Position numbers and translations under genes: made by a program
Shown: one piece after another, positions 27,853 through 36,947 of the stretch
How the letters are laid out: each line of letters begins with the position of its first letter
How positions within the stretch are numbered: position 1 is the stretch's first letter
Assembly (NCBI RefSeq): GCF_963675395.1
Contig: NZ_OY776223.1
Coordinates: 2,914,001-2,978,000, forward strand
Direction of reading: 5' to 3'
DNA from: an uncultured Vibrio sp.
GTDB lineage: Bacteria; Pseudomonadota; Gammaproteobacteria; Enterobacterales; Vibrionaceae
Length of the DNA: 64,000 bases
Notes under the pieces: generated by a model
Databases searched by the model: none
What the model saw: the letters and a program-made list of their open reading frames with translations, nothing else
What the model was told of the DNA's origin: nothing

Positions 27853-29127
27853 ATGGATATCAACGAGTTTGCATCTGGTGAGCATCAGGTCTGGAACTTG
27901 CTTATTGCTTTGCTTTTAGGAGCGATTGTTGGCATTCAGCGTGGCTGGGTGAAGCGCAACAGTGTCGAAGGCAGCCGGGTTGCAGGTATTCGTACTTATT
28001 CTTTGGTCGGCTTGCTCGGTGGTCTGGTTGCTATTCTTGCTACCCACTATTCACCTTTGCTACTCGGTTTTGCGTTGATTGCGCTGGTGATTTTGGCTTG
28101 CATCGCGTTTTTTGTGAAGCAAAAGAATAGTGGTGATGTCAGTATCACTGGCTTAGTAAGTCTTCTGGTGACGTTTGTGTTAGGCAGTTTGGCGGTGGCT
28201 GGCGAAGCGGTACTTGCTGCATCTGCGGCCGTAATCACCGCTCTGGTACTGGATAATAAGAGAGAGCTCCACGAGGCGCTGCAAAAGTTACAAGAGTATG
28301 AACTGGATGCCGCCTTGCGCTTACTTCTTATTTCTATTGTTTTACTGCCACTCTTACCTAATAAAACGTATGGACCGTGGAATGCTTTAAATCCTTATGA
28401 GATATGGTGGATGGTTGTGTTGATCGCCAGTATCTCTTTTGTCGGCTACTTTGCAATTAAGATTGGTGGTGCGAGACGGGGGATCTTTTTTACCTCTGTG
28501 TTTGCTGGGTTAAGTTCTTCAACCGCATTGACCTTGCAGTTTTCTCATTTGTCACGGGAGCAGCCTGCAATCAGCCCTCTGCTGGCAAGCGGTATCTTAA
28601 TTAGCTGTGGCACAATGTTCCCACGATTATTGATTATATTGTCCGTCATTAACCCGCCACTGGTGAAAATGCTCTGGCCAATTGTACTGGCGATGATGAT
28701 GGCGCTTTACTTACCTGCCTGGTGGATATGGAGAAACTGCCAAACCGAAAAGGTTGGGCAATCAAATAAGCAAAGTAATCCTCTTGCCCTGCAATCCGCT
28801 CTGTTTTTTGGGATTATACTGGCGGTGATTATGTTGCTTTCGCATGCGCTCTCAGATTGGTTTGGCACTGCTGGTGTTCTGATACTTTCAGCGGTATCAG
28901 GTATCACAGATGTGGATGCCATTTCACTTGCACTTGGTCGTCAAAGTATCCAACACTTAAGTTTAGCCACTGCGGCGCTGGGTATCGTCATTGCAGCTTC
29001 GGTAAATACCATAGTGAAAGTGGCAATGGTGATGGCTTTAGGCGAGAGGAGGTTATGGCACCGGGTTGCCCCAGTGATGTTCGGGTGTGTGATTGTCGGT
29101 GGGCTGATGTTCGTCGCCATTTCTTAA
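27853..29127 (+). CDS. MgtC/SapB-DUF4010 family membrane protein
   Basis: Integral membrane protein of 424 residues with about 11-12 segments. The N-terminal part (LLIALLLGAIVGIQRGW, residues 17-33, and GSRVAGIRTYSLVGLLGG) matches the MgtC/SapB fold, and the remainder matches DUF4010. No transport substrate is known for this architecture; magnesium or other ion roles are guesses from MgtC. A GAGGTGAGGT ribosome site lies before the ATG. It converges on pta with a shared terminator. Confidence 0.8.
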   Translation: MDINEFASGEHQVWNLLIALLLGAIVGIQRGWVKRNSVEGSRVAGIRTYSLVGLLGGLVAILATHYSPLLLGFALIALVILACIAFFVKQKNSGDVSITGLVSLLVTFVLGSLAVAGEAVLAASAAVITALVLDNKRELHEALQKLQEYELDAALRLLLISIVLLPLLPNKTYGPWNALNPYEIWWMVVLIASISFVGYFAIKIGGARRGIFFTSVFAGLSSSTALTLQFSHLSREQPAISPLLASGILISCGTMFPRLLIILSVINPPLVKMLWPIVLAMMMALYLPAWWIWRNCQTEKVGQSNKQSNPLALQSALFFGIILAVIMLLSHALSDWFGTAGVLILSAVSGITDVDAISLALGRQSIQHLSLATAALGIVIAASVNTIVKVAMVMALGERRLWHRVAPVMFGCVIVGGLMFVAIS

Positions 29128-29151
29128 GCAATCTAATAAATAAACTAACAA

Positions 29152-29174
29152 AAAGCCCTCGAATCGAGGGCTTT
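29152..29174. terminator. Bidirectional terminator between DUF4010 gene and pta
   Basis: Perfect 10-base stem AAAGCCCTCG / CGAGGGCTTT with a three-base loop, lying between two convergent genes. A-rich and T-containing flanks on both sides suit termination in both directions. Confidence 0.8.
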
Positions 29175-29201
29175 GAATATTCAGTCAAGCAGAGAAAAGA
29201 A

Positions 29202-31346
29202 TTACTTCTGTTCTTGAGTTGATTGGATTGCTGTAAGGGCGATGGTGTACACGATGTCGTCTACTAGCGCGCCACGAGACAGGTCGTTTACAGGCTTGCG
29301 CATACCTTGCAGCATTGGACCGATAGAGACTAGATCCGCTGAACGTTGTACCGCTTTGTAAGTCGTGTTACCTGTGTTTAGGTCAGGGAATACGAATACC
29401 GTCGCTTTACCTGCTACTGGAGAGTTTGGTGCTTTAGAAGCAGCAACGTTTTCCATGATAGCCGCGTCGTACTGTAGAGGACCGTCGATGATAAGATCAG
29501 GACGTTTCTCTTGAGCTAGTTTCGTAGCTTCACGTACTTTATCAACGTCTGCACCCTTACCAGATTCACCAGTAGAGTAAGAGATCATTGCTACGCGTGG
29601 GTCGATACCGAATGCAGCAGCAGAATCCGCTGATTGGATAGCGATTTCAGCAAGCTGCTCAGCCGTTGGATCTGGGTTGATTGCACAGTCACCGTATACC
29701 AGTACTTGATCAGGCAGAAGCATGAAGAATACTGAAGATACGATAGACGCGTTTGGTGCAGTCTTGATGATTTGGAACGGAGGAACGATAGTGTTCGCCG
29801 TAGTGTGAACAGCGCCAGAAACTAGGCCGTCAACTTCATTGTTCTCAAGCATCATTGTGCCCAGGAATACTGAGTCTTGTAGCTTCTCACGAGCTACAAC
29901 TTCAGTCATACCTTTTGCACCGCGCAGCTCAACAAGACGAGCAACGTAGTTTTCGCGGATAGCATCAGCGTCGATGATTTGAACGCCAGCGCCTAGCTCA
30001 ACACCTTGTTGTGCAGCTACGCGACGGATTTCTGCTGGGTTACCCAGAAGCACACATTCTGCAATGCCGCGCTCAGCACAGATAGCAGCAGCTTTCACGG
30101 TACGTGGCTCATCACCTTCAGGAAGAACGATGCGCTTACCTGCTTTACGAGCAAGTTCAGTTAGCTGGTAACGGAATGCTGGTGGGCTTAGACGACGAGA
30201 CTTCTGAGTACCTTCAGTCATTGACTCGATCCAGTTACCGTCGATGTGACCAGCAACGTGCTCGTTAATGAACTCGATACGCTCTTTGTCGTCTGCAGGT
30301 ACTTCAATGCTGAAGCTCTGTAGGTTTAGAGAAGTCTGCCAAGTGTTGCCTTGAGCTTTGAAGATAGGTAGGCCTGTTTCGAATGCTGGCTTACATAGAC
30401 CTTCGATCTCGTGTGGGATGTCGTAACCGCCAGTTAGCAGTACAGCACCGATATCAACACCGTTCATTGCAGCTAGAGAAGCAGCAACGATTACGTCCGG
30501 ACGGTCTGCTGAAGTAACAAGTAGAGAACCTGGTTTGAAGTGCTCAATCATGTTTGGCAGAGAACGCGCACAGAACGTGATGCTCTTGATGCGACGAGTG
30601 TTGATGTCACCTTTGTTGATGATATCAGCATTCAAGTGTTTCGCCATGTCGATCGCACGAGTTGCAATCAGGTCGATGCTCCATGGCACGCAACCTAGTA
30701 CACGAATTGGAGAAGTGTTGAAGATCTCCATCACTTTCATTTCGTTTTGCTTCGCGCTGTCTGCGTCGTCAAAGATCTCAGACAGGTCAGGGCGAGTACG
30801 GCCAGCTTCATCAACAGGTGCGTTTAGCTTGTTGATGATAACGCCAGAGATGTTTTTGTTCTTAGTACCGCCGAAGTTAGAACATGCTACTTCGATACGC
30901 TCTTTAAGCTGAGCCGGGTTATCCGTGCCAGGTGTTGCCACTAGAACAATTTCAGCACCAAGTGTTGCTGCGATTTCTGCGTTCACCTGGTTAGCGAATG
31001 GGTGCTTACGAGTTGGTACTAGACCTTCAATTAGGGTTACATCTGCATCTTTATTGATTTGGTTGTAACGCTCAACGATGGTTTCTAGCAGCTCATCCAT
31101 GTTGTCGTTACCGATCAGGCTTTCAGCAACAGACATCGCCATAGGTTCGCCGATCTTCATATCGCTGTTGTGGCCAACGATAGTAGAAGTTAGATCCGGC
31201 TGATCGCCGCCACTGCGTGGCTGACAAATAGGTTTGTAAAAAGAAACTTTAACGCCTTTGCGCTCCATAGCGCGAAGAACACCCATGCTTACGCTAGTTA
31301 AACCAACACCAGCACTTGCAGGGATAAGCATAATAGTACGAGACAT
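29202..31346 (-). CDS. pta: Phosphate acetyltransferase
   Basis: Interconverts acetyl-CoA and acetyl phosphate; with AckA it forms the acetate overflow pathway and sets the acetyl-phosphate pool. It is the long 714-residue form. An N-terminal P-loop-like domain ([18 protein letters not shown], residues 8-25) comes first, then a central DRTGG domain, then the C-terminal catalytic PTA domain from about residue 390. It lies downstream of ackA, with a hairpin between them. Confidence 0.97.
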   Translation of the reverse strand: MSRTIMLIPASAGVGLTSVSMGVLRAMERKGVKVSFYKPICQPRSGGDQPDLTSTIVGHNSDMKIGEPMAMSVAESLIGNDNMDELLETIVERYNQINKDADVTLIEGLVPTRKHPFANQVNAEIAATLGAEIVLVATPGTDNPAQLKERIEVACSNFGGTKNKNISGVIINKLNAPVDEAGRTRPDLSEIFDDADSAKQNEMKVMEIFNTSPIRVLGCVPWSIDLIATRAIDMAKHLNADIINKGDINTRRIKSITFCARSLPNMIEHFKPGSLLVTSADRPDVIVAASLAAMNGVDIGAVLLTGGYDIPHEIEGLCKPAFETGLPIFKAQGNTWQTSLNLQSFSIEVPADDKERIEFINEHVAGHIDGNWIESMTEGTQKSRRLSPPAFRYQLTELARKAGKRIVLPEGDEPRTVKAAAICAERGIAECVLLGNPAEIRRVAAQQGVELGAGVQIIDADAIRENYVARLVELRGAKGMTEVVAREKLQDSVFLGTMMLENNEVDGLVSGAVHTTANTIVPPFQIIKTAPNASIVSSVFFMLLPDQVLVYGDCAINPDPTAEQLAEIAIQSADSAAAFGIDPRVAMISYSTGESGKGADVDKVREATKLAQEKRPDLIIDGPLQYDAAIMENVAASKAPNSPVAGKATVFVFPDLNTGNTTYKAVQRSADLVSIGPMLQGMRKPVNDLSRGALVDDIVYTIALTAIQSTQEQK

Positions 31347-31447
31347 TCGTAGAGTACCTTTGCTATTGGGAGAGATAAAAGCTCAATTCTTATTCCATGA
31401 TCTTCAAAGAATAGGAGCTGAGCCCCTAAAGAAAGCTCTTTGGAAGA

Positions 31448-31478
31448 AAAACTGACTAGCCATTTGGCTAGCCAGTTT
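31448..31478 (-). terminator. Hairpin between ackA and pta
   Basis: AAACTG-A-CTAGCC pairs with GGCTAG-C-CAGTTT around an ATTT loop. On the minus strand it runs into TTTTTCTT, a good rho-independent form. It suggests partial uncoupling of pta from ackA. Confidence 0.75.
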
Positions 31479-31483
31479 ATGCA

Positions 31484-32680
31484 TTAAAGACCTGCTAGGC
31501 GTGCAGTGTCTTCAGCAATCACAAGCTCTTCGTTAGTAGAGATTACCATTGCTGGGATACGGCTGTTCGCAGTAGTGATAGTGCCTTCGCCGCCGAAACG
31601 TGCTTTAAGGTTTGCTTCACTGTCTACTTCGATACCGAAGATACCTAGACGGTTTAGAACCATTTCACGGATTGGGGCAGAGTTTTCACCGATACCACCG
31701 GTAAATACGATAGCGTCTAGGCGGCCATCCATGGTGGCAGTGTAACCTGCTACGTATTTAGCCAAACGGTGACAGAATACGTCCATCGCACGAGTCGCTT
31801 CTTCTTTAGTGCCGTAGTTGTCTTCAACAAAGCGGCAATCAGATGTCACACCAGTTAGGCCAAGTAAACCAGATTCTTTTGTGAACATGGTATTGATTTC
31901 TGCTACGCTCATGCCAAGCTTGTCGTGCAGGAAGAACATCACTGCTGGGTCCAAGTCACCACAACGAGTGCCCATTACCAGACCTTCAAGTGGAGTCAGG
32001 CCCATTGAAATATCAACAGATTCGCCGTTTTTGATAGCACACACTGAAGCACCGTTGCCCAGGTGGCAGTTGATGATGTTCAGTTCGTTGGCTGGTTTAC
32101 CCATACGCTCAGCAGTTTCACGAGCGATGAAGCGATGAGATGTACCGTGTGCGCCGTAGCGACGGATACCGTGCTCAGTGTAAAGGTTGTATGGCAGAGC
32201 GTACAGGTACGCTTCTTGTGGCATGGTTTGATGGAATGCCGTGTCGAATACTACAACGTTTTGCAGCGCCGGGAATGCTTTTTGTGCTGCACGAATACCG
32301 ATCACGTGAGCTGGGTTGTGCAGAGGAGCAAAAATAGCGGCTTCTTCAATTCCTTTGACGGTTGCTTCATCAACCAGCATAGAATGTGTAAATTGCTCAC
32401 CGCCGTGTACAACACGGTGACCGATGGCTTTCAGTTGCTCTGCCAGTTCTGGCTTAGAAGCAAGAATAGTTTCAACGATGAACGTCAGAGCTTCATCGTG
32501 CGCAGCGCCTTCACCCAGTTGAGCTTCATGCTTGCCGTCAAGTTTCCACTTAATACGTGCTTCTGGAAGGTGTAGACATTCAGCAAGACCTGAAAGGTAC
32601 TCGTCGCCATTTTGTGCATCGACAATAGCGAACTTAAGTGAAGAACTACCGCAGTTTAAAACTAAAACTAGCTTAGACAT
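31484..32680 (-). CDS. ackA: Acetate kinase
   Basis: Converts acetyl phosphate and ADP to acetate and ATP. 398 residues. The N-terminal [15 protein letters not shown] phosphate-binding segment, the VVHGGEQF (about 89-96), the NCHLGNGAS catalytic segment (about 205-213) and the [11 protein letters not shown] segment near 330 are all present. An AGGTAG ribosome site precedes the ATG. It diverges from yfbV, the same neighbour as in E. coli. Confidence 0.97.
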   Translation of the reverse strand: MSKLVLVLNCGSSSLKFAIVDAQNGDEYLSGLAECLHLPEARIKWKLDGKHEAQLGEGAAHDEALTFIVETILASKPELAEQLKAIGHRVVHGGEQFTHSMLVDEATVKGIEEAAIFAPLHNPAHVIGIRAAQKAFPALQNVVVFDTAFHQTMPQEAYLYALPYNLYTEHGIRRYGAHGTSHRFIARETAERMGKPANELNIINCHLGNGASVCAIKNGESVDISMGLTPLEGLVMGTRCGDLDPAVMFFLHDKLGMSVAEINTMFTKESGLLGLTGVTSDCRFVEDNYGTKEEATRAMDVFCHRLAKYVAGYTATMDGRLDAIVFTGGIGENSAPIREMVLNRLGIFGIEVDSEANLKARFGGEGTITTANSRIPAMVISTNEELVIAEDTARLAGL

Positions 32681-33024
32681 GTATGACTACCTGTTATTCG
32701 TCTGATCAAAATCAGTTAAAGAATGAAAAATTAATCACAAGAATAGTCGATACCAGCAAGGGTGCGTACTAATCTTGGTCAAAAATTGTTCTAATTCCAT
32801 ATAAAGATATAGTGATGAGCCCACTCATCACGATGACGCGTTCCTTGCAGATAGTGACCTCAGAGTTGCTTAAATTGTAAATAACGGCAACAATGAGGTT
32901 GAGGGTCTGCAAAGGATAGCGATAATGGGCAATGATAACAAAAAAAATTTGAAATAATATTAATTTTCATCAATTTTTTGCACCTTCAGTTGAAACGTTC
33001 AACTATTTTTTAGTGAGAGAGTGT
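32681..33024. other. Intergenic region between ackA and yfbV
   Basis: 344 bases with promoters for both genes. A TGATCAAAATCA half-palindrome at 32703-32714 resembles an FNR or CRP-type site. The part next to yfbV is very AT-rich. I see no RNA gene. Confidence 0.55.
32703..32714. promoter_or_regulatory. FNR-like dyad near ackA start
   Basis: TGAT-CAAA-ATCA matches the inner bases of the FNR pattern TTGAT-N4-ATCAA but lacks the outer T/A pair. It lies only 23 bases before the ackA ATG, where it would more likely repress than activate. Confidence 0.3.
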
Positions 33025-33477
33025 ATGAGTAATAAAGTCGGATTGATCCATAGCCTGAAAGATGGCCAAAATTACATGGAGATCTGGCCGGTTCGTAAAG
33101 AGCTGAATGCCGTATTTCCAGAGCAGCGAATCATTAAAGCGACGCGATTTGGCATTAAAGTCATGCCAGCGGTTGCTGCGATCAGCGTCCTCACTCAAAT
33201 GGCGTTTAACAACTATAGTGCGCTGCCTCAGTCGATCATTGTTGCCTTGTTCGCTATTAGTCTGCCGTTGCAGGGGATTTGGTGGTTAGGCGCCCGTTCA
33301 AATACTAAATTGCCTCCTTCTCTGGCTACCTGGTATAGAGAACTGCACCACAAAATAGTTGAGAGTGGTTTCGCGTTAGAACCAGTCAAGGCAAAGCCTC
33401 GTTACAAAGAACTGGCGTTAATCTTAAATCGTGCTTTTAGGCAGTTAGATAAATCCTCGTTAGAGCGTTGGTTCTAA
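33025..33477 (+). CDS. yfbV: YfbV family (DUF412/UPF0208) membrane protein
   Basis: Inner-membrane protein of 150 residues with two adjacent membrane helices (about residues 45-65 and 70-90) and a cytoplasmic C-terminal domain ending [20 protein letters not shown]. It aligns by eye along its whole length with E. coli YfbV (151 residues). The E. coli protein has been linked to organisation of the Ter macrodomain by some reports. The ATG at 33025 is chosen over one four codons upstream on family length. Confidence 0.88.
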   Translation: MSNKVGLIHSLKDGQNYMEIWPVRKELNAVFPEQRIIKATRFGIKVMPAVAAISVLTQMAFNNYSALPQSIIVALFAISLPLQGIWWLGARSNTKLPPSLATWYRELHHKIVESGFALEPVKAKPRYKELALILNRAFRQLDKSSLERWF

Positions 33478-33501
33478 ACAAGCCAACATCCTGAAATTTA
33501 G

Positions 33502-33535
33502 AAAAATGGAGTGCGTACAAGCCACTCCATTTTTT
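33502..33535 (+). terminator. Terminator of yfbV
   Basis: AAAAATGGAGTG pairs with CACTCCATTTTT, a 12-base perfect stem with a 9-base loop and a T-run. Strong rho-independent form. Confidence 0.88.
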
Positions 33536-33771
33536 GTGCTTCGTCTTGTTCAATAATCCTATCGATCCACTTCTTTTTGTCACTTTCCGTTCACCCTGAC
33601 AAAGATTTCCCTCTTTTTCGTTGATTTTGCGCGACTCGATTACTATTCCGCGATCACAATTGTTGTTCTACTGTTAAATGTTTCTTTTCTTTACTGGGAC
33701 TTAGTAGTAATAATAAAAATAAGATGCACAAGAAGTGCACAGCTAAATTTATTACAAACACAACAAAAAAC

Positions 33772-33838
33772 GTCTTCCCATTTTGGGGCTTGCGAGCGTA
33801 CACCAAAAGGTGAATGTTCGCAGAACAAGGACGAAGAC
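33772..33838 (+). promoter_or_regulatory. Structured leader hairpin before ABC substrate-binding gene
   Basis: A 12-pair hairpin runs from 33792 to 33821 (GCGAGCGT and CACC pairing GGTG and ATGTTCGC, two G-T pairs, loop AAAA). It is enclosed by an outer GTCTTC/GAAGAC stem (33772-33777 with 33833-33838), ending just before the AGGAG ribosome site. This is a candidate regulatory 5' leader. I cannot match it to a known riboswitch. Confidence 0.45.
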
Positions 33839-33854
33839 ACATCAAGGAGTTATG

Positions 33855-34820
33855 ATGATAACGAAACGTTTACTTGCCACCGCAATTTTATCTGCGACTG
33901 CCGTTCTTTCTTCTGCTGGTGCTATTGCTAATACAGCGACTGTTGCGGTTTCACAAATTGTGGAACACCCAGCATTAGATGCTGCCCGTCAGGGACTCTT
34001 AGACGGCTTGAAGGCGAAAGGGTATGAGCAAGGTAAAAACCTAGAGTTTGACTACAAAACGGCACAAGGTAACCCTGCTATCGCGGTTCAGATTGCTCGC
34101 CAGTTTGTCGGTGAAAGCCCAGATGTTTTAGTCGGTATCGCGACACCATCTGCGCAAGCTCTCGTCTCCGCAACGCGCTCAATCCCAGTTGTTTTTACTG
34201 CGGTAACGGACCCAGTTGGTGCAAAACTGGTAAAAACCATGGAACAGCCTGGTCAGAATGTGACTGGACTTTCCGATTTGTCGCCAGTTGCCCAGCATGT
34301 TGAGCTTATCCAAGAGATCCTGCCTCAAGTGAAAAGTATCGGTGTTGTCTTCAATCCAGGTGAAGCCAATGCGGTAACCTTGGTCGAACTTCTAAAAGTG
34401 AGCGCAGCAGCGAAAGGGATTGAAGTTGTAGAAGCAACGGCTCTGAAAAGTGCCGACGTACAATCCGCGACTCAGGCCATTTCTGCAAAATCTGACATTA
34501 TTTACGCACCGACAGACAACACAGTGGCAAGTGCAATCGAAGGTATGATCGTTGCTGCGAATCAGGCTAAGACGCCAGTATTTGGTGGAGCGACATCCTA
34601 CGTTGAAAAAGGTGCCATCGCAGGTCTTGGCTTTGACTACTATCAAGTTGGTGTTCAAACCGCTGATTACGTTGCGGCTATTCTTGATGGCCAAGAGCCG
34701 GGCAAGCTAGATGTAAAAGTGGCAACTGGTTCGGATCTCGTTATCAATCAAGAAGCCGCTTCTAAGCTAGGTATCCAAATTCCTAGTTCAGTCGTAGAAC
34801 GTGCGACAAGCATGCAATAA
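33855..34820 (+). CDS. ABC transporter periplasmic substrate-binding protein (TrpX/DUF534 family)
   Basis: Type I periplasmic binding protein of 321 residues. A signal peptide ends around AGAIAN (residue 26). The mature part starts TATVAVSQIVEHPALDAARQ, typical of the DUF534/TrpX family. The start at 33855 has AGGAG five bases upstream; the adjacent ATG at 33852 is too close to it. Family members in some bacteria carry tryptophan or other aromatic ligands, so substrate is inference. The permease and ATPase genes follow, separated by a 239-base gap with a long hairpin. Confidence 0.85.
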   Translation: MITKRLLATAILSATAVLSSAGAIANTATVAVSQIVEHPALDAARQGLLDGLKAKGYEQGKNLEFDYKTAQGNPAIAVQIARQFVGESPDVLVGIATPSAQALVSATRSIPVVFTAVTDPVGAKLVKTMEQPGQNVTGLSDLSPVAQHVELIQEILPQVKSIGVVFNPGEANAVTLVELLKVSAAAKGIEVVEATALKSADVQSATQAISAKSDIIYAPTDNTVASAIEGMIVAANQAKTPVFGGATSYVEKGAIAGLGFDYYQVGVQTADYVAAILDGQEPGKLDVKVATGSDLVINQEAASKLGIQIPSSVVERATSMQ

Positions 34821-34871
34821 GTCACTTTTTGTTGGGACAAAATAGGCTTATTTGTTCAAGGTGACCGTTTT

Positions 34872-34914
34872 GGTGGAAGTAATAAGTCACGTCATGGCTT
34901 ATTACTTTTCCACC
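34872..34914 (+). repeat. Long intercistronic hairpin between binding-protein and permease genes
   Basis: GGTGGAA-GTAATAAG pairs with CTTATTAC-TT-TTCCACC, 15 pairs with a two-base bulge, around an 11-base loop. It lacks a following T-run, so it resembles the stabilising hairpins found after periplasmic binding-protein genes. Confidence 0.65.
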
Positions 34915-35059
34915 GGGTATTTTAATCGACCCATAACTGGCAGAGCCCTGAGCGAATAAATCGTTTATTTAATTCGTTGATAAGCTTGTCCTAGCTGAAG
35001 TGAGACGTCTTACTTTCAGATCTCGATATTGATCTGAACATGCAGAAAGGAGCCGTTTT

Positions 35060-35995
35060 ATGTCTGCATTTGCATTTTTTGGCGCTCTTGAGATTGGCTT
35101 GATTTATGGGCTGGTCGCTTTGGGCGTGTACCTCACGTTTCGCGTACTTGATTTTCCCGATCTAAGTGTTGATGGCAGTTTCCCTATGGGGGCCGCTGTT
35201 GCTGCTACCGCAATCGTTGCCGGTATTAACCCTTGGGTTGCCACAGGAATGGCAATTATCGCTGGTGGTATGACTGGTTGGGTCACCGCCTTCCTTGCTG
35301 TCCGCTGCGGAATTTTACATCTATTGGCGTCAATTCTCACCATGATCGCCGCGTTCTCCATCAATATTCGTATTATGGGTAAGCCCAATATGGCGCTGCT
35401 TGGAGAAGATACGATCCTCACGCCTTTTGAATCGATGGGCGACCCAATGTTTATTCGTCCACTTGTGGTGGGGGGGCTAGTTCTATTCTCTGCATTTTTT
35501 GTGGTTCGTTTGCTTAACAGCGACTTTGGCCTTGGTCTGAGGGCGACGGGCGTTAACGCTCGAATGGTCTCCGCTCAAGGTGCTAGCACTGGTTTTTACA
35601 CTTTCTTTGGCTTGGCATTATCAAATGGATTTGTTGGCTTTGCGGGCGCACTGTTTGCACAAACCAACAGCTTTGCCGATGTAACATCTGGTGTCGGTAC
35701 TATTGTGGTCGGCTTAGCTGCGGTGATTTTGGGTCAGACTCTGATTCCCGGTCGTAAGATTTGGGTGGCGGTGTTAGCCGTTATCGTTGGCTCGGTACTG
35801 TATCGCCTTGCTGTTGCCTTTGCCTTAAGCTCCGGAATGTTTGGTCTACAGGCATCGGATCTCAACCTAGTTACCGCTGTACTGGTTGCAGTGGCATTGA
35901 TAGCACCAAAACTAAAGCAGCGTATGAAAACGAAACAGCGAGTCACAGACTCGAAACAGGTAGCATCTAAAAAAGATTCAGGGGAGACATTATGA
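35060..35995 (+). CDS. ABC transporter permease (TrpY-like)
   Basis: Inner-membrane permease of 311 residues with about eight to nine segments, of the branched-chain/sugar type permease superfamily. It starts with MSAFAFFGALEIGLIYGLVALGVYLTF-type sequence and contains FRVLDFPDLSVDGSFPMG (residues 28-45), a hallmark of this family. An AAAGGAG ribosome site precedes the ATG. The stop overlaps the ATPase start by four bases. Confidence 0.87.
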   Translation: MSAFAFFGALEIGLIYGLVALGVYLTFRVLDFPDLSVDGSFPMGAAVAATAIVAGINPWVATGMAIIAGGMTGWVTAFLAVRCGILHLLASILTMIAAFSINIRIMGKPNMALLGEDTILTPFESMGDPMFIRPLVVGGLVLFSAFFVVRLLNSDFGLGLRATGVNARMVSAQGASTGFYTFFGLALSNGFVGFAGALFAQTNSFADVTSGVGTIVVGLAAVILGQTLIPGRKIWVAVLAVIVGSVLYRLAVAFALSSGMFGLQASDLNLVTAVLVAVALIAPKLKQRMKTKQRVTDSKQVASKKDSGETL

Positions 35996-36786
35996 TTGAA
36001 CTCAATAATATCCAAGTGACGTTCAACCCTGGAACGATTCTGGAAAACCGAGCGTTAAAAGGGGTATCGCTTGAAGTGCCTGAACATCAGTTTCTTACCG
36101 TCATTGGTTCTAACGGTGCTGGTAAATCGACGTTACTTGGCGCGACCACTGGTGAAACCCCAATGATTGGTGGTCAAGTGATCATCGATGGCAAAGATGT
36201 CACCCGACAATCAGTGGCTCAGCGTGCCACCCAGTGCGCGCGGGTTTTTCAGGATCCATTGGCCGGTACTTGTGGCGAATTAACCATAGAAGAGAACATG
36301 GCGCTGGCTTATATGCGTGGCAAAAAACGTGGCTGGGGACTGGCACTATCATCTAAACGCCGCAAGCTATTCCAAGACCGAATCAGTATTCTTGGCTTAG
36401 GTCTAGAAGACAGGTTAGGGGACAGCATTGGGTTACTGTCTGGTGGTCAACGACAAGCGGTGAGTTTGGTGATGGCAACTTTGTCGGAAAGTAAGTTGTT
36501 GCTACTGGATGAACATACGGCGGCACTTGACCCTCGCATGGCTGCGTTTGTTATTGATCTGACCAAACGCATCGTGGACGAGTTTGATTTGACTGTGATG
36601 ATGGTTACTCACTCGATGAAGGATGCGTTGGCTTGTGGCGATAGAACCGTGATGCTTCATCAGGGCGAAATTGTTCTGGACGTGGCGGGAGAGCAAAGAG
36701 CAAATATGCAAGTGCCGGACTTGCTGGAAATGTTCTCCAAAGTGCGTGGTGAAGAACTGTCTGACGATAGTTTGCTACTCAATTAG
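35992..36786 (+). CDS. ABC transporter ATP-binding protein (TrpZ-like)
   Basis: ATPase of 264 residues completing the three-gene importer. Walker A GSNGAGKS is near residue 38, the signature LLSGGQRQAVSLVMATL near 143, Walker B LLLLDEHTAALD near 163 (DEHTAALDP rather than the commoner DEPT), and the switch histidine in VTHSM near 204. The DEHTA form is typical of this subfamily. Confidence 0.87.
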   Translation: MIELNNIQVTFNPGTILENRALKGVSLEVPEHQFLTVIGSNGAGKSTLLGATTGETPMIGGQVIIDGKDVTRQSVAQRATQCARVFQDPLAGTCGELTIEENMALAYMRGKKRGWGLALSSKRRKLFQDRISILGLGLEDRLGDSIGLLSGGQRQAVSLVMATLSESKLLLLDEHTAALDPRMAAFVIDLTKRIVDEFDLTVMMVTHSMKDALACGDRTVMLHQGEIVLDVAGEQRANMQVPDLLEMFSKVRGEELSDDSLLLN

Positions 36787-36842
36787 TCTGTTTAGCGCAT
36801 TAGCAAACTTCGATCATGGTTAACTACGCCTACCGAACGTGA

Positions 36843-36887
36843 TCCTCCTTGGGAAATATTGCTAACTGGCAGTTTTTACAGGGAGGA
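36843..36887. promoter_or_regulatory. Possible inverted MalT-like sites before malZ
   Basis: GGAGGA occurs on the minus strand at 36843-36848 and on the plus strand at 36882-36887. It fits the MalT core GGA(T/G)GA and is part of an ATCCTCC/GGAGGAT inverted repeat. The same repeat could instead be a leader hairpin. Weak evidence. Confidence 0.3.
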
Positions 36888-36947
36888 TTTTTATTATCAC
36901 ATCCTATAGTAAAGTCATCGCATATGCCCGCTACAGGAATATTTGCT

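Larger units (their letters stand above)
33478..33854. other. Intergenic region with yfbV terminator and ABC operon leader
   Basis: 377 bases. The first 60 hold the yfbV terminator. The last 90 form a multi-helix leader for the ABC transporter. Between them is AT-rich sequence with a small hairpin TGCAC-AAGAA-GTGCA near 33725-33739 and no gene. Confidence 0.6.

Noticed and set aside
26741..29127. The YqjG and MgtC/DUF4010 genes as a horizontally acquired pair
   Set aside because: Base composition and codon use look like the neighbours, and there are no mobility genes or repeats.
32063..32575. Open frame of 170 codons antisense to ackA
   Set aside because: Fully inside a conserved gene and with composition typical of an antisense shadow.
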